Shown in pieces: positions 15,478 through 21,552 of a stretch of 21,552 nucleotides of DNA. The stretch covers positions 1-21,552 of the forward strand of contig JAZQKI010000032.1 of the NCBI GenBank assembly GCA_045542075.1. The letters run 5' to 3'. Origin of the DNA: SVTX01 sp045542075 (GTDB lineage: Bacteria; Bacillota; Clostridia; Oscillospirales; CAG-272). The notes under the pieces were generated by a model. It saw nothing but the letters and a program-made list of their open reading frames with translations, was not told the origin of the DNA and searched no databases. Every line of letters begins with the position of its first letter. The stretch's first letter is position 1. The translations under genes and the position numbers were made by a program.

Positions 15478-15506
15478 ATTATATCAAAAAAATTTTCGTT
15501 TGTAAA
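15478..15506 (-). promoter_or_regulatory. Promoter of the CofE-like gene
   Basis: On the minus strand, TTTACA (15501-15506), a 17-bp spacer and TATAAT (15478-15483) with an extended TG one base upstream. Confidence 0.78.
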
Positions 15507-15595
15507 TAGCTTAAAGAAAAATTTTTTGACTTGTTATAATATTTTTCTCAATTTTTTTGCTTCTGACACACGAAAAAAAGAAATTATATCAGGTG

Positions 15596-15624
15596 TTGAA
15601 AAAATTTGAATTATATGGTATAAT
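15596..15624 (+). promoter_or_regulatory. Promoter of the purine nucleoside phosphorylase gene
   Basis: TTGAAA (15596-15601), a 17-bp spacer and TATAAT (15619-15624) with an extended TG at 15616-15617. The 15507-15595 stretch between the two divergent promoters is very AT-rich with long A/T tracts and no further clear element. Confidence 0.82.
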
Positions 15625-15657
15625 GATATCAGAAAATAAAAATACGGAGGACGTATA

Positions 15658-16479
15658 ATGTATAACAAGCTTTTGACGTGCTACAACAGCATAAGAGAAA
15701 AAACTGATTTTGTGCCCGAAATAGGTATTATTCTCGGCTCGGGACTCGGCGGATATGCCGACGAGATAGAAATAGTATCCACCATAGGCTACAACGAGAT
15801 AGAGGGCTTTCCTCAGTCCACGGTTGAGGGACATAAGGGACGCTTCGTCTTTGGATATATCTGCGGCACACCCGTGGTTATTATGCAGGGAAGAGTTCAC
15901 TATTATGAGGGATATGCTATGACCGACGTTGTGCTTCCCACAAGAATTATGGGAATGCTCGGCATCAAGAAGCTTATACTCACCAATGCCGCAGGCGGTG
16001 TGAACACAAGCTACTCGGCAGGCGACCTTATGATGATAACCGACCATATCGCGACATTCGTTCCCAATCCGCTTCTCGGCAAGAATATAGCGGAGCTTGG
16101 CGTAAGATTCCCCGATATGAGCGAGATATACAGCAAGAGACTGCGCGCTTGCATAAGAGATGCGGCAGATAAGTGCGGTATCACTCTCCGCGAGGGTGTA
16201 TATCTTCAGCTCACAGGCCCCAGCTACGAGTCTCCCGCGGAGATAAGAATGTGCCGTACTCTCGGCGCTGACGCGGTAGGAATGAGTACAGCTTGCGAGG
16301 CTATTGCGGTAAGACATATGGGCGTTGAGGTATGCGGCGTGTCCTGCATTACCAATATGGCGGCAGGCGTGCTTGACCAGAAGCTGAATCACGCCGAGGT
16401 TCAGGAAACAGCGGACAGAGTTGCAAAGCAGTTCAAGGCACTTGTGACGGAGATAGTTTGCCAGATCAGTAGGGTGTAA
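15658..16479 (+). CDS. punA: Purine nucleoside phosphorylase (trimeric type)
   Basis: It splits inosine, guanosine and their deoxy forms with phosphate into free base and (deoxy)ribose-1-phosphate for purine salvage. The 273-aa length fits the low-molecular-mass homotrimeric PNP family. Visible residues are the phosphate-binding GSGL at 27-30, GHKGRF at 58-63, GRVHYYEGY at 78-86, LTNAAGGVN at 108-116, GPSYESPAE with the purine-binding glutamate at 191, VGMSTACEA at 207-215, and ITNMAAG with asparagine 233. The Glu/Asn pair corresponds to the 6-oxopurine selectivity residues of the mammalian enzyme. GGAGG lies 7 nt before the ATG. It is a single-gene unit, divergent from the CofE-like gene. 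The symbol is by family similarity. Confidence 0.94.
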   Translation: MYNKLLTCYNSIREKTDFVPEIGIILGSGLGGYADEIEIVSTIGYNEIEGFPQSTVEGHKGRFVFGYICGTPVVIMQGRVHYYEGYAMTDVVLPTRIMGMLGIKKLILTNAAGGVNTSYSAGDLMMITDHIATFVPNPLLGKNIAELGVRFPDMSEIYSKRLRACIRDAADKCGITLREGVYLQLTGPSYESPAEIRMCRTLGADAVGMSTACEAIAVRHMGVEVCGVSCITNMAAGVLDQKLNHAEVQETADRVAKQFKALVTEIVCQISRV

Positions 16480-16499
16480 TAATAGCGATAATTGTAAAC

Positions 16500-16586
16500 C
16501 GATTACCCGTAGGGCGGGGGCTTGCTCCCGCCGAAAACAATCGATTATCGCTCACAAACGGGACGTCAAGGTGCCGTCCCCTACGA
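16500..16586. repeat. Palindromic intergenic repeat, copy 1
   Basis: It starts with CGATTACCCGTAGGG and ends with CCGTCCCCTACGA, so its ends are inverted (GTAGGG at 16509-16514, CCCTAC at 16579-16584). Inside are two hairpins, GGCGGG-loop-CCCGCC (16513-16532) and GGGAC-loop-GTCCC (16560-16580), joined by an AT-rich linker ending AAACGGG. A related but diverged copy follows at 16623-16740. No open reading frame is seen. Likely a dispersed non-coding palindromic element. Confidence 0.7.
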
Positions 16587-16622
16587 TGAGATAATCAAAT
16601 CTCCGTGAATTAAATTGTTATT

Positions 16623-16740
16623 CGATTACCCGTAGGGGAGGTGCTGCGGCCAGGGGATTTGCTTGCAGATGAGAACTTGCTCCTCCCGAAATAATCGGTA
16701 ATTGATCATAAACGGGTTGTCGAGGACGTCGACCCCTACA
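16623..16740. repeat. Palindromic intergenic repeat, copy 2
   Basis: Same layout as copy 1: CGATTACCCGTAGGGG at the left, AAACGGG before the right hairpin, and ACCCCTACA at the right, with inverted ends GTAGGGG (16632-16638) and CCCCTAC (16733-16739). The left hairpin is longer (GGGGAGG pairing with CCTCCC across about 40 nt) and the right one is GTCGA-GGACG-TCGAC. Copies share framework rather than exact sequence, as expected where stems co-vary. Confidence 0.7.
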
Positions 16741-16745
16741 AAGAG

Positions 16746-16780
16746 AAAGCAGATAGCCAAATGAGCTATCTGCTTTTATG
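16746..16780. terminator. Bidirectional terminator between pnp and nagA
   Basis: A perfect 12-bp stem AAAGCAGATAGC (16746-16757) with complement 16765-16776 and a 7-nt loop. T-rich sequence follows on the plus strand (toward pnp termination); the minus side is followed by a weaker T/C run and lies just after the nagA stop. Confidence 0.85.
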
Positions 16781-16782
16781 TT

Positions 16783-17844
16783 TTATTTAACTATTTTACC
16801 GCCAACAACGACACTCGAAAGCTCCAGATTATCGTCAAGCACAATAAAGTCGCAATCATAACCGACCTCAAGCCTGCCGCAGTTAAGTCCAAGCATTTTC
16901 GCGGGTGTCTCGGACGCCATCTTAAACGCGTCTGCCTCGCAAATACCAAACTCAATAGCTTTCTTAACGCAGTCAAGAAGCGTTGACGTTGAGCCTGCTA
17001 AAGCACCTGTCTCGGTTCTCGCAATCTTGTCTTTAACGGAAATTCTGTATCCTCCAAGCTCGTATTCGCCGTCGGGAAGTCCGCACGCGCGCATAGAGTC
17101 ACTGATAAGTATCATTCTGTCCGCGCCGAAAAGGGAATATAGAATTCGTATAGCCGCAGGGTGAATATGTATTCCGTCGCAGATGACCTGTGCGTACATA
17201 TTCTTGTCAAACGCCGCGCCGATAACAGACGGCTCGCGGTGGTGAAGCGGGGGCATAGCGTTGAAGGTGTGCGACACGCATATAGCGCCTGCGTCCGCCG
17301 CCTGACAAACGGTGTTGTAATCTGCCGCGGTATGTCCTACGCATATCTTTGCTTTTGAGGACTTTATATAATCCAACGCGCCCTCAAGCTCGGGAGCGAC
17401 AGTCACAAGACTGACGTTATCAAATCCCTCAAGCTCGTCCGTCGGGTTGCAAATAAACTCCTTATTCTGCGCGCCCGAGAACTTCTCATTTATATACGGT
17501 CCTTCAAGGTGAAAGCCGCGAATTTTCGCGCCGTGACTTTCATACTCGCCCGAAAGCAGAGCCTTGATGTCGACCATGGGAGCGGTCATCGTGGTGGGGC
17601 AGAAGGACGTAGTACCCACCGAGGCATAAAGCTCGGAGAGCTTTTCAATCTCGCCGTCCATAGTGTCAAGACCGCCTATGCCGTGGGTGTGAATGTCAAA
17701 TAGTCCCGCATAGGCTCTCTTGCCGCCCATATCTATGCCGTCGGTGTCAGTCTTGCCGATATGCGTGATTTTTCCGTCAACACATTCAATATCGGTAAGC
17801 TCTCCGCCAATCAGCAGATTCTTGAAAATTACAGTATTTTTCAT
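16783..17844 (-). CDS. nagA: N-acetylglucosamine-6-phosphate deacetylase
   Basis: It removes acetate from GlcNAc-6-phosphate to give glucosamine-6-phosphate in amino-sugar catabolism and cell-wall recycling. The 353-aa amidohydrolase has the metal-site start DIHTHGIGG at 50-58, HLEGPYINEKFSGAQ with Glu114, GHTAADY with His171, SHTFNAMPPLHHREPS with His192, DGIHIHP at 223-229 and catalytic Asp249 in LISDSM, all in the expected order. The C-terminal AGSTSTLLDCVKK is also typical. The ATG overlaps the preceding dehydrogenase stop as ATGA, and no strong Shine-Dalgarno is seen, so translation is probably coupled. It is the last gene of a three-gene operon with an isomerase/epimerase and a dehydrogenase. 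nagB is not nearby. Confidence 0.96.
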   Translation of the reverse strand: MKNTVIFKNLLIGGELTDIECVDGKITHIGKTDTDGIDMGGKRAYAGLFDIHTHGIGGLDTMDGEIEKLSELYASVGTTSFCPTTMTAPMVDIKALLSGEYESHGAKIRGFHLEGPYINEKFSGAQNKEFICNPTDELEGFDNVSLVTVAPELEGALDYIKSSKAKICVGHTAADYNTVCQAADAGAICVSHTFNAMPPLHHREPSVIGAAFDKNMYAQVICDGIHIHPAAIRILYSLFGADRMILISDSMRACGLPDGEYELGGYRISVKDKIARTETGALAGSTSTLLDCVKKAIEFGICEADAFKMASETPAKMLGLNCGRLEVGYDCDFIVLDDNLELSSVVVGGKIVK

Positions 17845-18803
17845 ATTTTTGTGAGCGCGTCAAGCGTTCTCTTAACAAGCTCAACGCTCTGAGCAGAGGA
17901 TTCGGGAGTGACAAGGGGAGCCTCGCCGCTCTTTATGCAGTCGATAAAGTGACGAATTTCCTGCGAGTATCCGTCAACGCTGGAGATGTTGATTCCCGTG
18001 TCCTCAATTACCTCGCTCTTATCAAGGTCAACTACCTCGCCGTTGTCAACAAGCACGCCGTTGCAGAGCTTTACGTAGCCGCCCTCAAAGATTGCGAAGA
18101 AGTCGGACTCAAAGGGAATATCAGTCTTGAACCAGCCGCCCTCGAATGCAACCGAGAAGCCGTCGTAAATGTAGTTAATAGAAGCATAGTTTGTGATGTT
18201 ATTCATCTCGTAAACCGTGCCGACTATGTCGCGGGGCATACCGAACATATACTGCGTAAGGTCGATATCGTGGATCATAAGGTCGAGAACCACGTGTCCG
18301 CTCTTTTCCTTGTCAAGCATCCAGTTCTCAAAGCTCCAGATAGGAGTTCCGCTCATACGGCTCATACGGATCTTTAAGGGCTTGCCGTACTTACCGCTCT
18401 TAACTACGTCCTGAAGGTAAGCATAGGGGCCCATGAATCTGAGAACGTGAGCCGCCATAAATACCTTGCCGGTTTCCTTTGCTACCGCAATTATCTCGTC
18501 AGCATCCTCGCGTGTCAAAGCCATGGGCTTTTCGCAGATAACGTGCGCGCCCGCTCTCATAGCGGCGATAGCATGCTCCTTGTGAAGATAAGTGGGGGTG
18601 GAAACGTCAACGATGTCGGGCTTTTCAACCTCAAGCATCTTGTAAAAGTCGTCGTAAAGGTTGACACCCGTGCAGTCAGCCTTGGATCTTACTCTGTCAA
18701 GCAAAAGGTCACAAGCCGCAACGAGTGTTGTGTCCTGCATATTCTTGTGAATGTTAAAATGGGTATAGCCCATTCCGCCTACGCCAACTATTGCTACTCT
18801 CAT
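17841..18803 (-). CDS. Gfo/Idh/MocA-family NAD(P)-dependent oxidoreductase
   Basis: A 320-aa dehydrogenase of the glucose-fructose oxidoreductase / inositol dehydrogenase family. It has an N-terminal Rossmann motif GVGGMG at 7-12, STPTYLHKEHA at 68-78, the family signature CEKPMALT at 90-97 with catalytic-site Lys92, and DLMIHDIDL at 174-182 carrying the His-Asp active-site residues. Such enzymes oxidise a sugar or cyclitol hydroxyl; the substrate cannot be assigned. It overlaps the isomerase stop and the nagA start, each by ATGA, and AGGAGG lies upstream of its ATG within the isomerase gene. With nagA and the isomerase it suggests catabolism of an unusual amino sugar or modified N-acetylhexosamine. 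Confidence 0.93.
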   Translation of the reverse strand: MRVAIVGVGGMGYTHFNIHKNMQDTTLVAACDLLLDRVRSKADCTGVNLYDDFYKMLEVEKPDIVDVSTPTYLHKEHAIAAMRAGAHVICEKPMALTREDADEIIAVAKETGKVFMAAHVLRFMGPYAYLQDVVKSGKYGKPLKIRMSRMSGTPIWSFENWMLDKEKSGHVVLDLMIHDIDLTQYMFGMPRDIVGTVYEMNNITNYASINYIYDGFSVAFEGGWFKTDIPFESDFFAIFEGGYVKLCNGVLVDNGEVVDLDKSEVIEDTGINISSVDGYSQEIRHFIDCIKSGEAPLVTPESSAQSVELVKRTLDALTKI

Positions 18804-19627
18804 GCCTCAAGTCCTCCTATTATTTCGTTGAGCAATTTTACGGAATCCATAACGTCTATCATCTGCTGCTCACCCTCGATCTCACGCTCGATGGAGAGGG
18901 AACCGTCATAGCCTATCTCGTGCAGACGCTTGATGAATACGGGGAAGTTTACCTTACCGTCGCCGATTCTTGTCTCGCAGCCGAGATTGCTGCCCGTTGT
19001 AGGATAGCAGCCGTCCTTTGCGTGAACGCCCATAACGTACTCGCCGAAAACGTCAAGCGCGTCAACGGGGTTTGCCTTGCCGTAAAGGATAAGGTTTGCA
19101 GGGTCAAGGTTTATACCGAGGTTGCCCGTGCCAACGTCCTCAATAAGACGGCGAAGTGTGACGGGAGTTTCCTGACCTGTCTCGAAAAGGAAATTGTGTC
19201 CTGTTTTCTTAAAGTAAACGGCGATCTCACGAGCCGCCTCAACTACTCCGCGATATTCGGGGGTGGAGGGGTTCTCGGGAATAAAGCCAGCGTGGGTTAT
19301 TACGTTCTTAACGCCTATCTTTGTCGCAAAATCCGCGCCGTGCTTAAGCTCGGCAATACGCATCTCGCGATACTCGGGGGGAACTATTCCGAGAGTCTGA
19401 GGACCTTCGGTAAAGTTCCAAGCCGCAGGGCCCGACCAGCCGCACCAGAATGCGGTGATCTCCATACCGTGCTTTTCTTTGGCTGCGTTTACTTTAGCTG
19501 CCATTTCGTCAGTCATTATGCTGTGATCCCAGCACACAAGCTGGCAGTTGTCAAAGCCAAGTGACTTTTTTCTTTCAAAATCTGCGTCAATGTTGTCCCA
19601 TAAAAGAGTGAGAATACCAATCTTCAT
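18800..19627 (-). CDS. Sugar phosphate isomerase/epimerase (xylose isomerase-like TIM barrel)
   Basis: A 275-aa protein of the AP-endonuclease-2 / xylose isomerase-like superfamily, which includes IolE, IolI and various 3-ketosugar epimerases. Segments are THAGFIPEN at 111-119, FLFETGQE with metal-binding Glu149, INLDPANLIL with Asp175, GVHAKDG with His202, GDGKVNFPVFIKRL at 222-235 and LSIEREI with Glu247, giving the usual E-D-H-E metal site. It is first in the operon: promoter at 19697-19725, GGAGG 5 nt before the ATG, and a leader of about 60 nt. Pairing with a Gfo/Idh dehydrogenase is common in 3-keto sugar pathways. The substrate is not predictable from sequence. Confidence 0.9.
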   Translation of the reverse strand: MKIGILTLLWDNIDADFERKKSLGFDNCQLVCWDHSIMTDEMAAKVNAAKEKHGMEITAFWCGWSGPAAWNFTEGPQTLGIVPPEYREMRIAELKHGADFATKIGVKNVITHAGFIPENPSTPEYRGVVEAAREIAVYFKKTGHNFLFETGQETPVTLRRLIEDVGTGNLGINLDPANLILYGKANPVDALDVFGEYVMGVHAKDGCYPTTGSNLGCETRIGDGKVNFPVFIKRLHEIGYDGSLSIEREIEGEQQMIDVMDSVKLLNEIIGGLEA

Positions 19628-19696
19628 ATTAGCCTCCGCATGTGATTATTTGGTGTATCCTTTGGATTGTAAGAGAGTTTTACACCTGCTAATTTT

Positions 19697-19725
19697 ATTA
19701 TAAGACAAAAAATGCTAAAAATCAA
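19697..19725 (-). promoter_or_regulatory. Promoter of the epimerase-dehydrogenase-nagA operon
   Basis: On the minus strand, TTGATT (19720-19725), a 17-bp spacer and TATAAT (19697-19702). The leader holds GGTGTA and TACACC as an inverted pair around a 23-nt loop (about 19653-19687), a possible operator but weak. Confidence 0.78.
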
Positions 19726-19824
19726 GACGAATTAAGGGGATAAAAAAGACAAATATTGCTATATTTACATTAAAATATTAAAAAAGCTTTCAATATACAG
19801 TTAAATTATATATAATGCAAAAAG

Positions 19825-19856
19825 ACAGGACACCGCTTGGGTGTCCTGTTTTTTGT
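19825..19856. terminator. Bidirectional terminator between the chrA pair and the nagA operon
   Basis: A perfect 10-bp stem ACAGGACACC (19825-19834) with complement 19840-19849, loop GCTTG, followed by TTTTT on the plus strand and CTTTTTG on the minus strand. The minus orientation would end transcripts of the chrA pair, which stop at 19982. The remaining AT-rich sequence between 19628 and 19981 contains the operon promoter and a nested hairpin but no gene I can support. Confidence 0.85.
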
Positions 19857-19892
19857 GTGAGTAATCTAAAATTTTGATACCATTTTTAGGTG

Positions 19893-19941
19893 GGTGCAAA
19901 TTTTAGCAGTATAGGTGCATTTACCTATAAGGATTTGCACC
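19893..19941. repeat. Nested inverted repeat downstream of the chrA pair
   Basis: The outer arms GGTGCAAAT (19893-19901) and ATTTGCACC (19933-19941) pair over 9 bp. Inside, TATAGGT (19910-19916) and ACCTATA (19923-19929) pair over 7 bp with a GCATTT loop. The two stems are separated by an asymmetric internal loop (8 nt and 3 nt). GGTGCA also occurs a third time inside. There is no T tract at its foot, so it is not a standard terminator. Confidence 0.6.
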
Positions 19942-19981
19942 TATTTTAATTTTATAAATTGGAATTTGTTTATCAAGACTT

Positions 19982-20554
19982 TTATAATGAATACATCAGC
20001 ATTCCGAGCCCCGCCGATATGATGATCATCAGTATCGGAGTTGGTTTTTTCTTGAATGTAAGCTTCGCTACGATGCTGATCAATATCAATATGGCAAATA
20101 TGATAATGCCCTTAAAATCAATGGCAAGTGTATCTCCTATGCCACCGAACCCGATTGCAGTACTCATAAACATTGTGATAGCCGTTGCGAGTATCAATCC
20201 AACAACACACGGACGGATACCGCAGAGAAACGCTTTTACTCCCGCATATTTCATAAAGTTGCGTATCAGGGCTGCAATTATGAGAATGATAATAAATGAC
20301 GGCAATACCACGCCAAGTGTAGCGAGGAGTGCGCCGAGGAAACCGCCTTGTGACGAGCCAACGAATGTTGCCATATTAACTGCTATCGGTCCTGGGGTAG
20401 ATTCTGCTACGGCAATCATATTGAGCATTTCTTCCTCGGTAAGCCAACCGTACATCAAAACTTTTTCTCGTATCAGCGAAATCATTCCGTATCCGCCGCC
20501 AAAGGAGAATGCACCGATCTGAAGGAAGGTTAAGAACAATTCAAGATAGATCAT
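19982..20554 (-). CDS. chrA: Chromate transporter family protein, second half-size subunit
   Basis: A 190-aa single-domain member of the chromate ion transporter (CHR) family. Motifs are FSFGGGYGMISLI near the N-terminus, AVAESTPGPIAVNMATFVGSSQGG with the typical Pro-Gly-Pro element, and four to five hydrophobic segments to the C-terminus. GGAAGGAG lies 7 nt before the ATG at 20554, which overlaps the end of the upstream partner by 14 nt; an upstream reading to 20593 lacks such a site. Half-size CHR proteins encoded as adjacent pairs are thought to act together as a heterodimer. Chromate efflux is shown only for some members, so the real substrate, possibly another oxyanion, is uncertain. Confidence 0.9.
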   Translation of the reverse strand: MIYLELFLTFLQIGAFSFGGGYGMISLIREKVLMYGWLTEEEMLNMIAVAESTPGPIAVNMATFVGSSQGGFLGALLATLGVVLPSFIIILIIAALIRNFMKYAGVKAFLCGIRPCVVGLILATAITMFMSTAIGFGGIGDTLAIDFKGIIIFAILILISIVAKLTFKKKPTPILMIIISAGLGMLMYSL

Positions 20555-21128
20555 GTTTTTTCTCCTTCCTGATCTTGCCGAGGAGATATACAACTACGCC
20601 GCAGATTCCACTGATCAATATGTAAAATATCGTTGAAAACTTCACCGCGAACAACGAAAACATGACCATACAGATAAGTGTTATTGAGATAATGATCATG
20701 TTAAATGTGGTTTTCTTCATCTGCTTCAGCATCTTCAGTCCTGCTGTAATGATCAGATACACCACACATATCTGAATACCCTTGAAAGCATATTCAACCA
20801 ATGTCAACGAAAGAAAGGCATCAAAGAACAGCGATATAGCATAGATAATAACAAAAGACGGAATACAAATACCAAGCGTAGCAATAATTGAGCCGATAAT
20901 CCCGGCATTTTTGTATCCCATGTAAGTTGCTGCATTGATAGCAATAGGACCGGGCGTAGATTCGGCAATCGCCGTAACATCCAAAAATTCATCTTTTTCA
21001 AGCCATTTCTTTTTTTCTACGAATTCATTTTCAAGCAGAGCGATCATGGCATATCCACCACCAAAGGTGAATAACCCTATTTTCGGCATTGTCAAAAAAA
21101 GCAAGAGAGAGCCTTTTATTTTCCCCAT
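20541..21128 (-). CDS. chrA: Chromate transporter family protein, first half-size subunit
   Basis: A 195-aa paralogue of its downstream partner, with the same layout: LFTFGGGYAMIALL, DVTAIAESTPGPIAINAATYMGY, LGICIPSFVIIYAI and further membrane helices. The start at 21128 is chosen over the in-frame ATG at 21140 because GGAGG sits 5 nt before 21128, whereas the longer form has only a weak GTGAG. The promoter at 21178-21206 drives the pair, and the genes overlap by 14 nt, so both are likely made in equal amounts. The gene pair is noticeably more AT-rich than the housekeeping genes to the left. Confidence 0.9.
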   Translation of the reverse strand: MGKIKGSLLLFLTMPKIGLFTFGGGYAMIALLENEFVEKKKWLEKDEFLDVTAIAESTPGPIAINAATYMGYKNAGIIGSIIATLGICIPSFVIIYAISLFFDAFLSLTLVEYAFKGIQICVVYLIITAGLKMLKQMKKTTFNMIIISITLICMVMFSLFAVKFSTIFYILISGICGVVVYLLGKIRKEKKHDLS

Positions 21129-21177
21129 AAGAGCCTCCATTTATCTCACTTACAAATTTTTATTTATCTATGAGTTT

Positions 21178-21206
21178 ATTATAGCATAATATATAACTAA
21201 AATCAA
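21178..21206 (-). promoter_or_regulatory. Promoter of the chrA pair
   Basis: On the minus strand, TTGATT (21201-21206), a 17-bp spacer and TATAAT (21178-21183) with an extended TG one base upstream. Confidence 0.82.
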
Positions 21207-21229
21207 GGAGTTTCTTCGGTAATTCAATA

Positions 21230-21266
21230 ATTGAACGATACCCCATAAATTGAACGAAAGGGGTAT
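21230..21266. promoter_or_regulatory. Possible operator upstream of the chrA promoter
   Basis: A direct repeat ATTGAACGA (21230-21238 and 21249-21257, 19 bp apart) is interleaved with an inverted repeat ATACCCC (21238-21244) and GGGGTAT (21260-21266). It lies 24 bp upstream of the -35 of the chrA pair, a position suited to an activator site. No regulator gene is adjacent in the window. Confidence 0.4.
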
Positions 21267-21303
21267 AAAATAAACGATTTACATTTTACAAATAAAAACA
21301 AAA

Positions 21304-21346
21304 AGGCTTGCAAGGATGAAAATTATCCCGGCAAGCCTGCATTTTT
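21304..21346. terminator. Terminator-like hairpin
   Basis: AGGCTTGC (21304-21311) pairs with GCAAGCCT (21331-21338), and an inner GGAT/ATCC pair lies in the loop. T-rich sequence follows on both strands (GCATTTTT on plus, TTTTTGTTTTT on minus). No gene upstream on the plus strand explains it; on the minus strand it would be a second terminator after the tRNA fragment. Confidence 0.65.
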
Positions 21347-21395
21347 GCTATATAACCTATGAAAAAGTGCAAAACAACCCGAATTTGGATAATAA

Positions 21396-21440
21396 AAAAG
21401 CCATAATACCGATATTTTTCGTATCAATATTATGGTTTCT
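21396..21440 (-). terminator. tRNA-style terminator
   Basis: On the minus strand, immediately after the tRNA-like CCA end, CCATAATA (21428-21435) pairs with TATTATGG (21401-21408). A further six pairs including two G-T close a CGAAAAA loop, followed by CTTTTTTATT. Its position matches the terminator of the original tRNA gene. Confidence 0.8.
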
Positions 21441-21443
21441 TTT

Positions 21444-21468
21444 TGGTGGAGACAGATGGATTCGAACC
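21444..21468 (-). pseudogene. 3'-terminal tRNA fragment
   Basis: On the minus strand this reads as a tRNA 3' end: GGTTCGAATCC T-loop region, CATC, acceptor strand TGTCTCC, discriminator A and encoded CCA. The T-stem does not close: CCATC would need GATGG, but AAGGG is found, so only the inner two pairs and one other form. No matching 5' acceptor (GGAGACA) or anticodon arm lies in the remaining 84 bases. A fragment starting in the T-stem is what a tRNA-targeting integrative element leaves at its far end. Amino acid identity cannot be given. Confidence 0.6.
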
Positions 21469-21471
21469 CTT

Positions 21472-21497
21472 ACATAAATCCGCTAACGGATTTATGT
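21472..21497. repeat. Perfect 11-bp hairpin beside the tRNA fragment
   Basis: ACATAAATCCG (21472-21482) and its exact complement (21487-21497) around CTAA. It starts three to four bases after the tRNA homology ends. The rest of the window to 21552 shows no gene I can support. Confidence 0.7.
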
Positions 21498-21552
21498 GTG
21501 ATGCTTCTCATTACAAAGTCGGATCGTAGCCATGTCGTTCTGTGAGCCAAGG

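Noticed and set aside
15589..16392. Minus-strand open frame of 267 codons
   Set aside because: Antisense to purine nucleoside phosphorylase and extends over its promoter; no motif.
16500..16740. CRISPR array
   Set aside because: Only two imperfect, palindromic units of unequal length without uniform spacers, and no cas genes.
18791..19564. Plus-strand open frame of 257 codons
   Set aside because: Antisense to the isomerase/epimerase, whose motifs, ribosome binding site and promoter are clear; codon pattern is that of a shadow frame.
21493..21528. Short plus-strand frame reading MCDASHYKVGS, recalling RNase H-like CDAS motifs
   Set aside because: Only 11 codons before a stop, with no domain around it; chance resemblance.
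21444..21552. Complete tRNA or tmRNA running to the window end
   Set aside because: The T-stem has mismatches, and no matching 5' acceptor, D-arm or anticodon arm can be drawn from the remaining bases; tmRNA cannot be fully excluded because the window ends.

Overview
The window looks like a stretch of chromosome from a low-to-mid GC Bacillota, most likely class Clostridia and possibly an uncultivated gut lineage. The grounds are AGGAGG-type ribosome binding sites, near-consensus sigma-A promoters with 17-bp spacers (often with an extended TGn -10), short perfect-stem intrinsic terminators, and above all a fused IspH / ribosomal protein S1 gene, an arrangement known from Clostridia. Lineage below class is not resolved from this sequence.

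Left part (1-7,200): a D-amino-acid aminotransferase (dat, minus strand) is divergent from a tRNA-dihydrouridine synthase (dusB-type, plus). These are followed by pyruvate kinase (pyk), a large acidic lipoprotein of unknown function (minus) and a MurE-type muramyl ligase (minus). The first 120 bases are a perfect inverted repeat that folds the end of dat back on itself. It is most simply read as an assembly artefact at a contig end, nucleated by dat's own palindromic terminator.

Central part (7,200-13,510): a RimJ/RimL-like acetyltransferase with its own promoter and terminator, then a long plus-strand run: an RpiR-type regulator, a HI0933/YhiN-type flavoprotein, cytidylate kinase (cmk), a PlsC-type acyltransferase and the ispH-rpsA fusion. 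The genes are tightly spaced or overlapping. Together they link nucleotide, phospholipid and isoprenoid precursor supply with translation. The S1 half of the fusion has its own Shine-Dalgarno-like sequence and start codon and a different codon style.

Right-central part (13,511-19,630): a small two-helix membrane protein with a C-terminal CxxC-CxxC zinc-ribbon-like end (minus), a CofE-like (F420:glutamate ligase family) protein (minus) divergent from purine nucleoside phosphorylase (plus), two diverged copies of a palindromic non-coding repeat, and a translationally coupled minus-strand operon of sugar isomerase/epimerase, Gfo/Idh/MocA dehydrogenase and N-acetylglucosamine-6-phosphate deacetylase (nagA).

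Right end (19,630-21,552): an AT-rich intergenic region with a nested hairpin, a pair of half-size chromate-transporter-family genes (minus), regulatory-looking repeats upstream of their promoter, and a 3'-terminal tRNA fragment followed by a tRNA-style terminator. That fragment may be an attachment-site scar of an element lying to the right. No CRISPR array, insertion sequence or phage gene is visible. Most of the window is ordinary housekeeping content. The items deserving a second look are the junction of the ispH-rpsA fusion, the CofE-like gene, the intergenic repeats, the tRNA fragment and the terminal palindrome.
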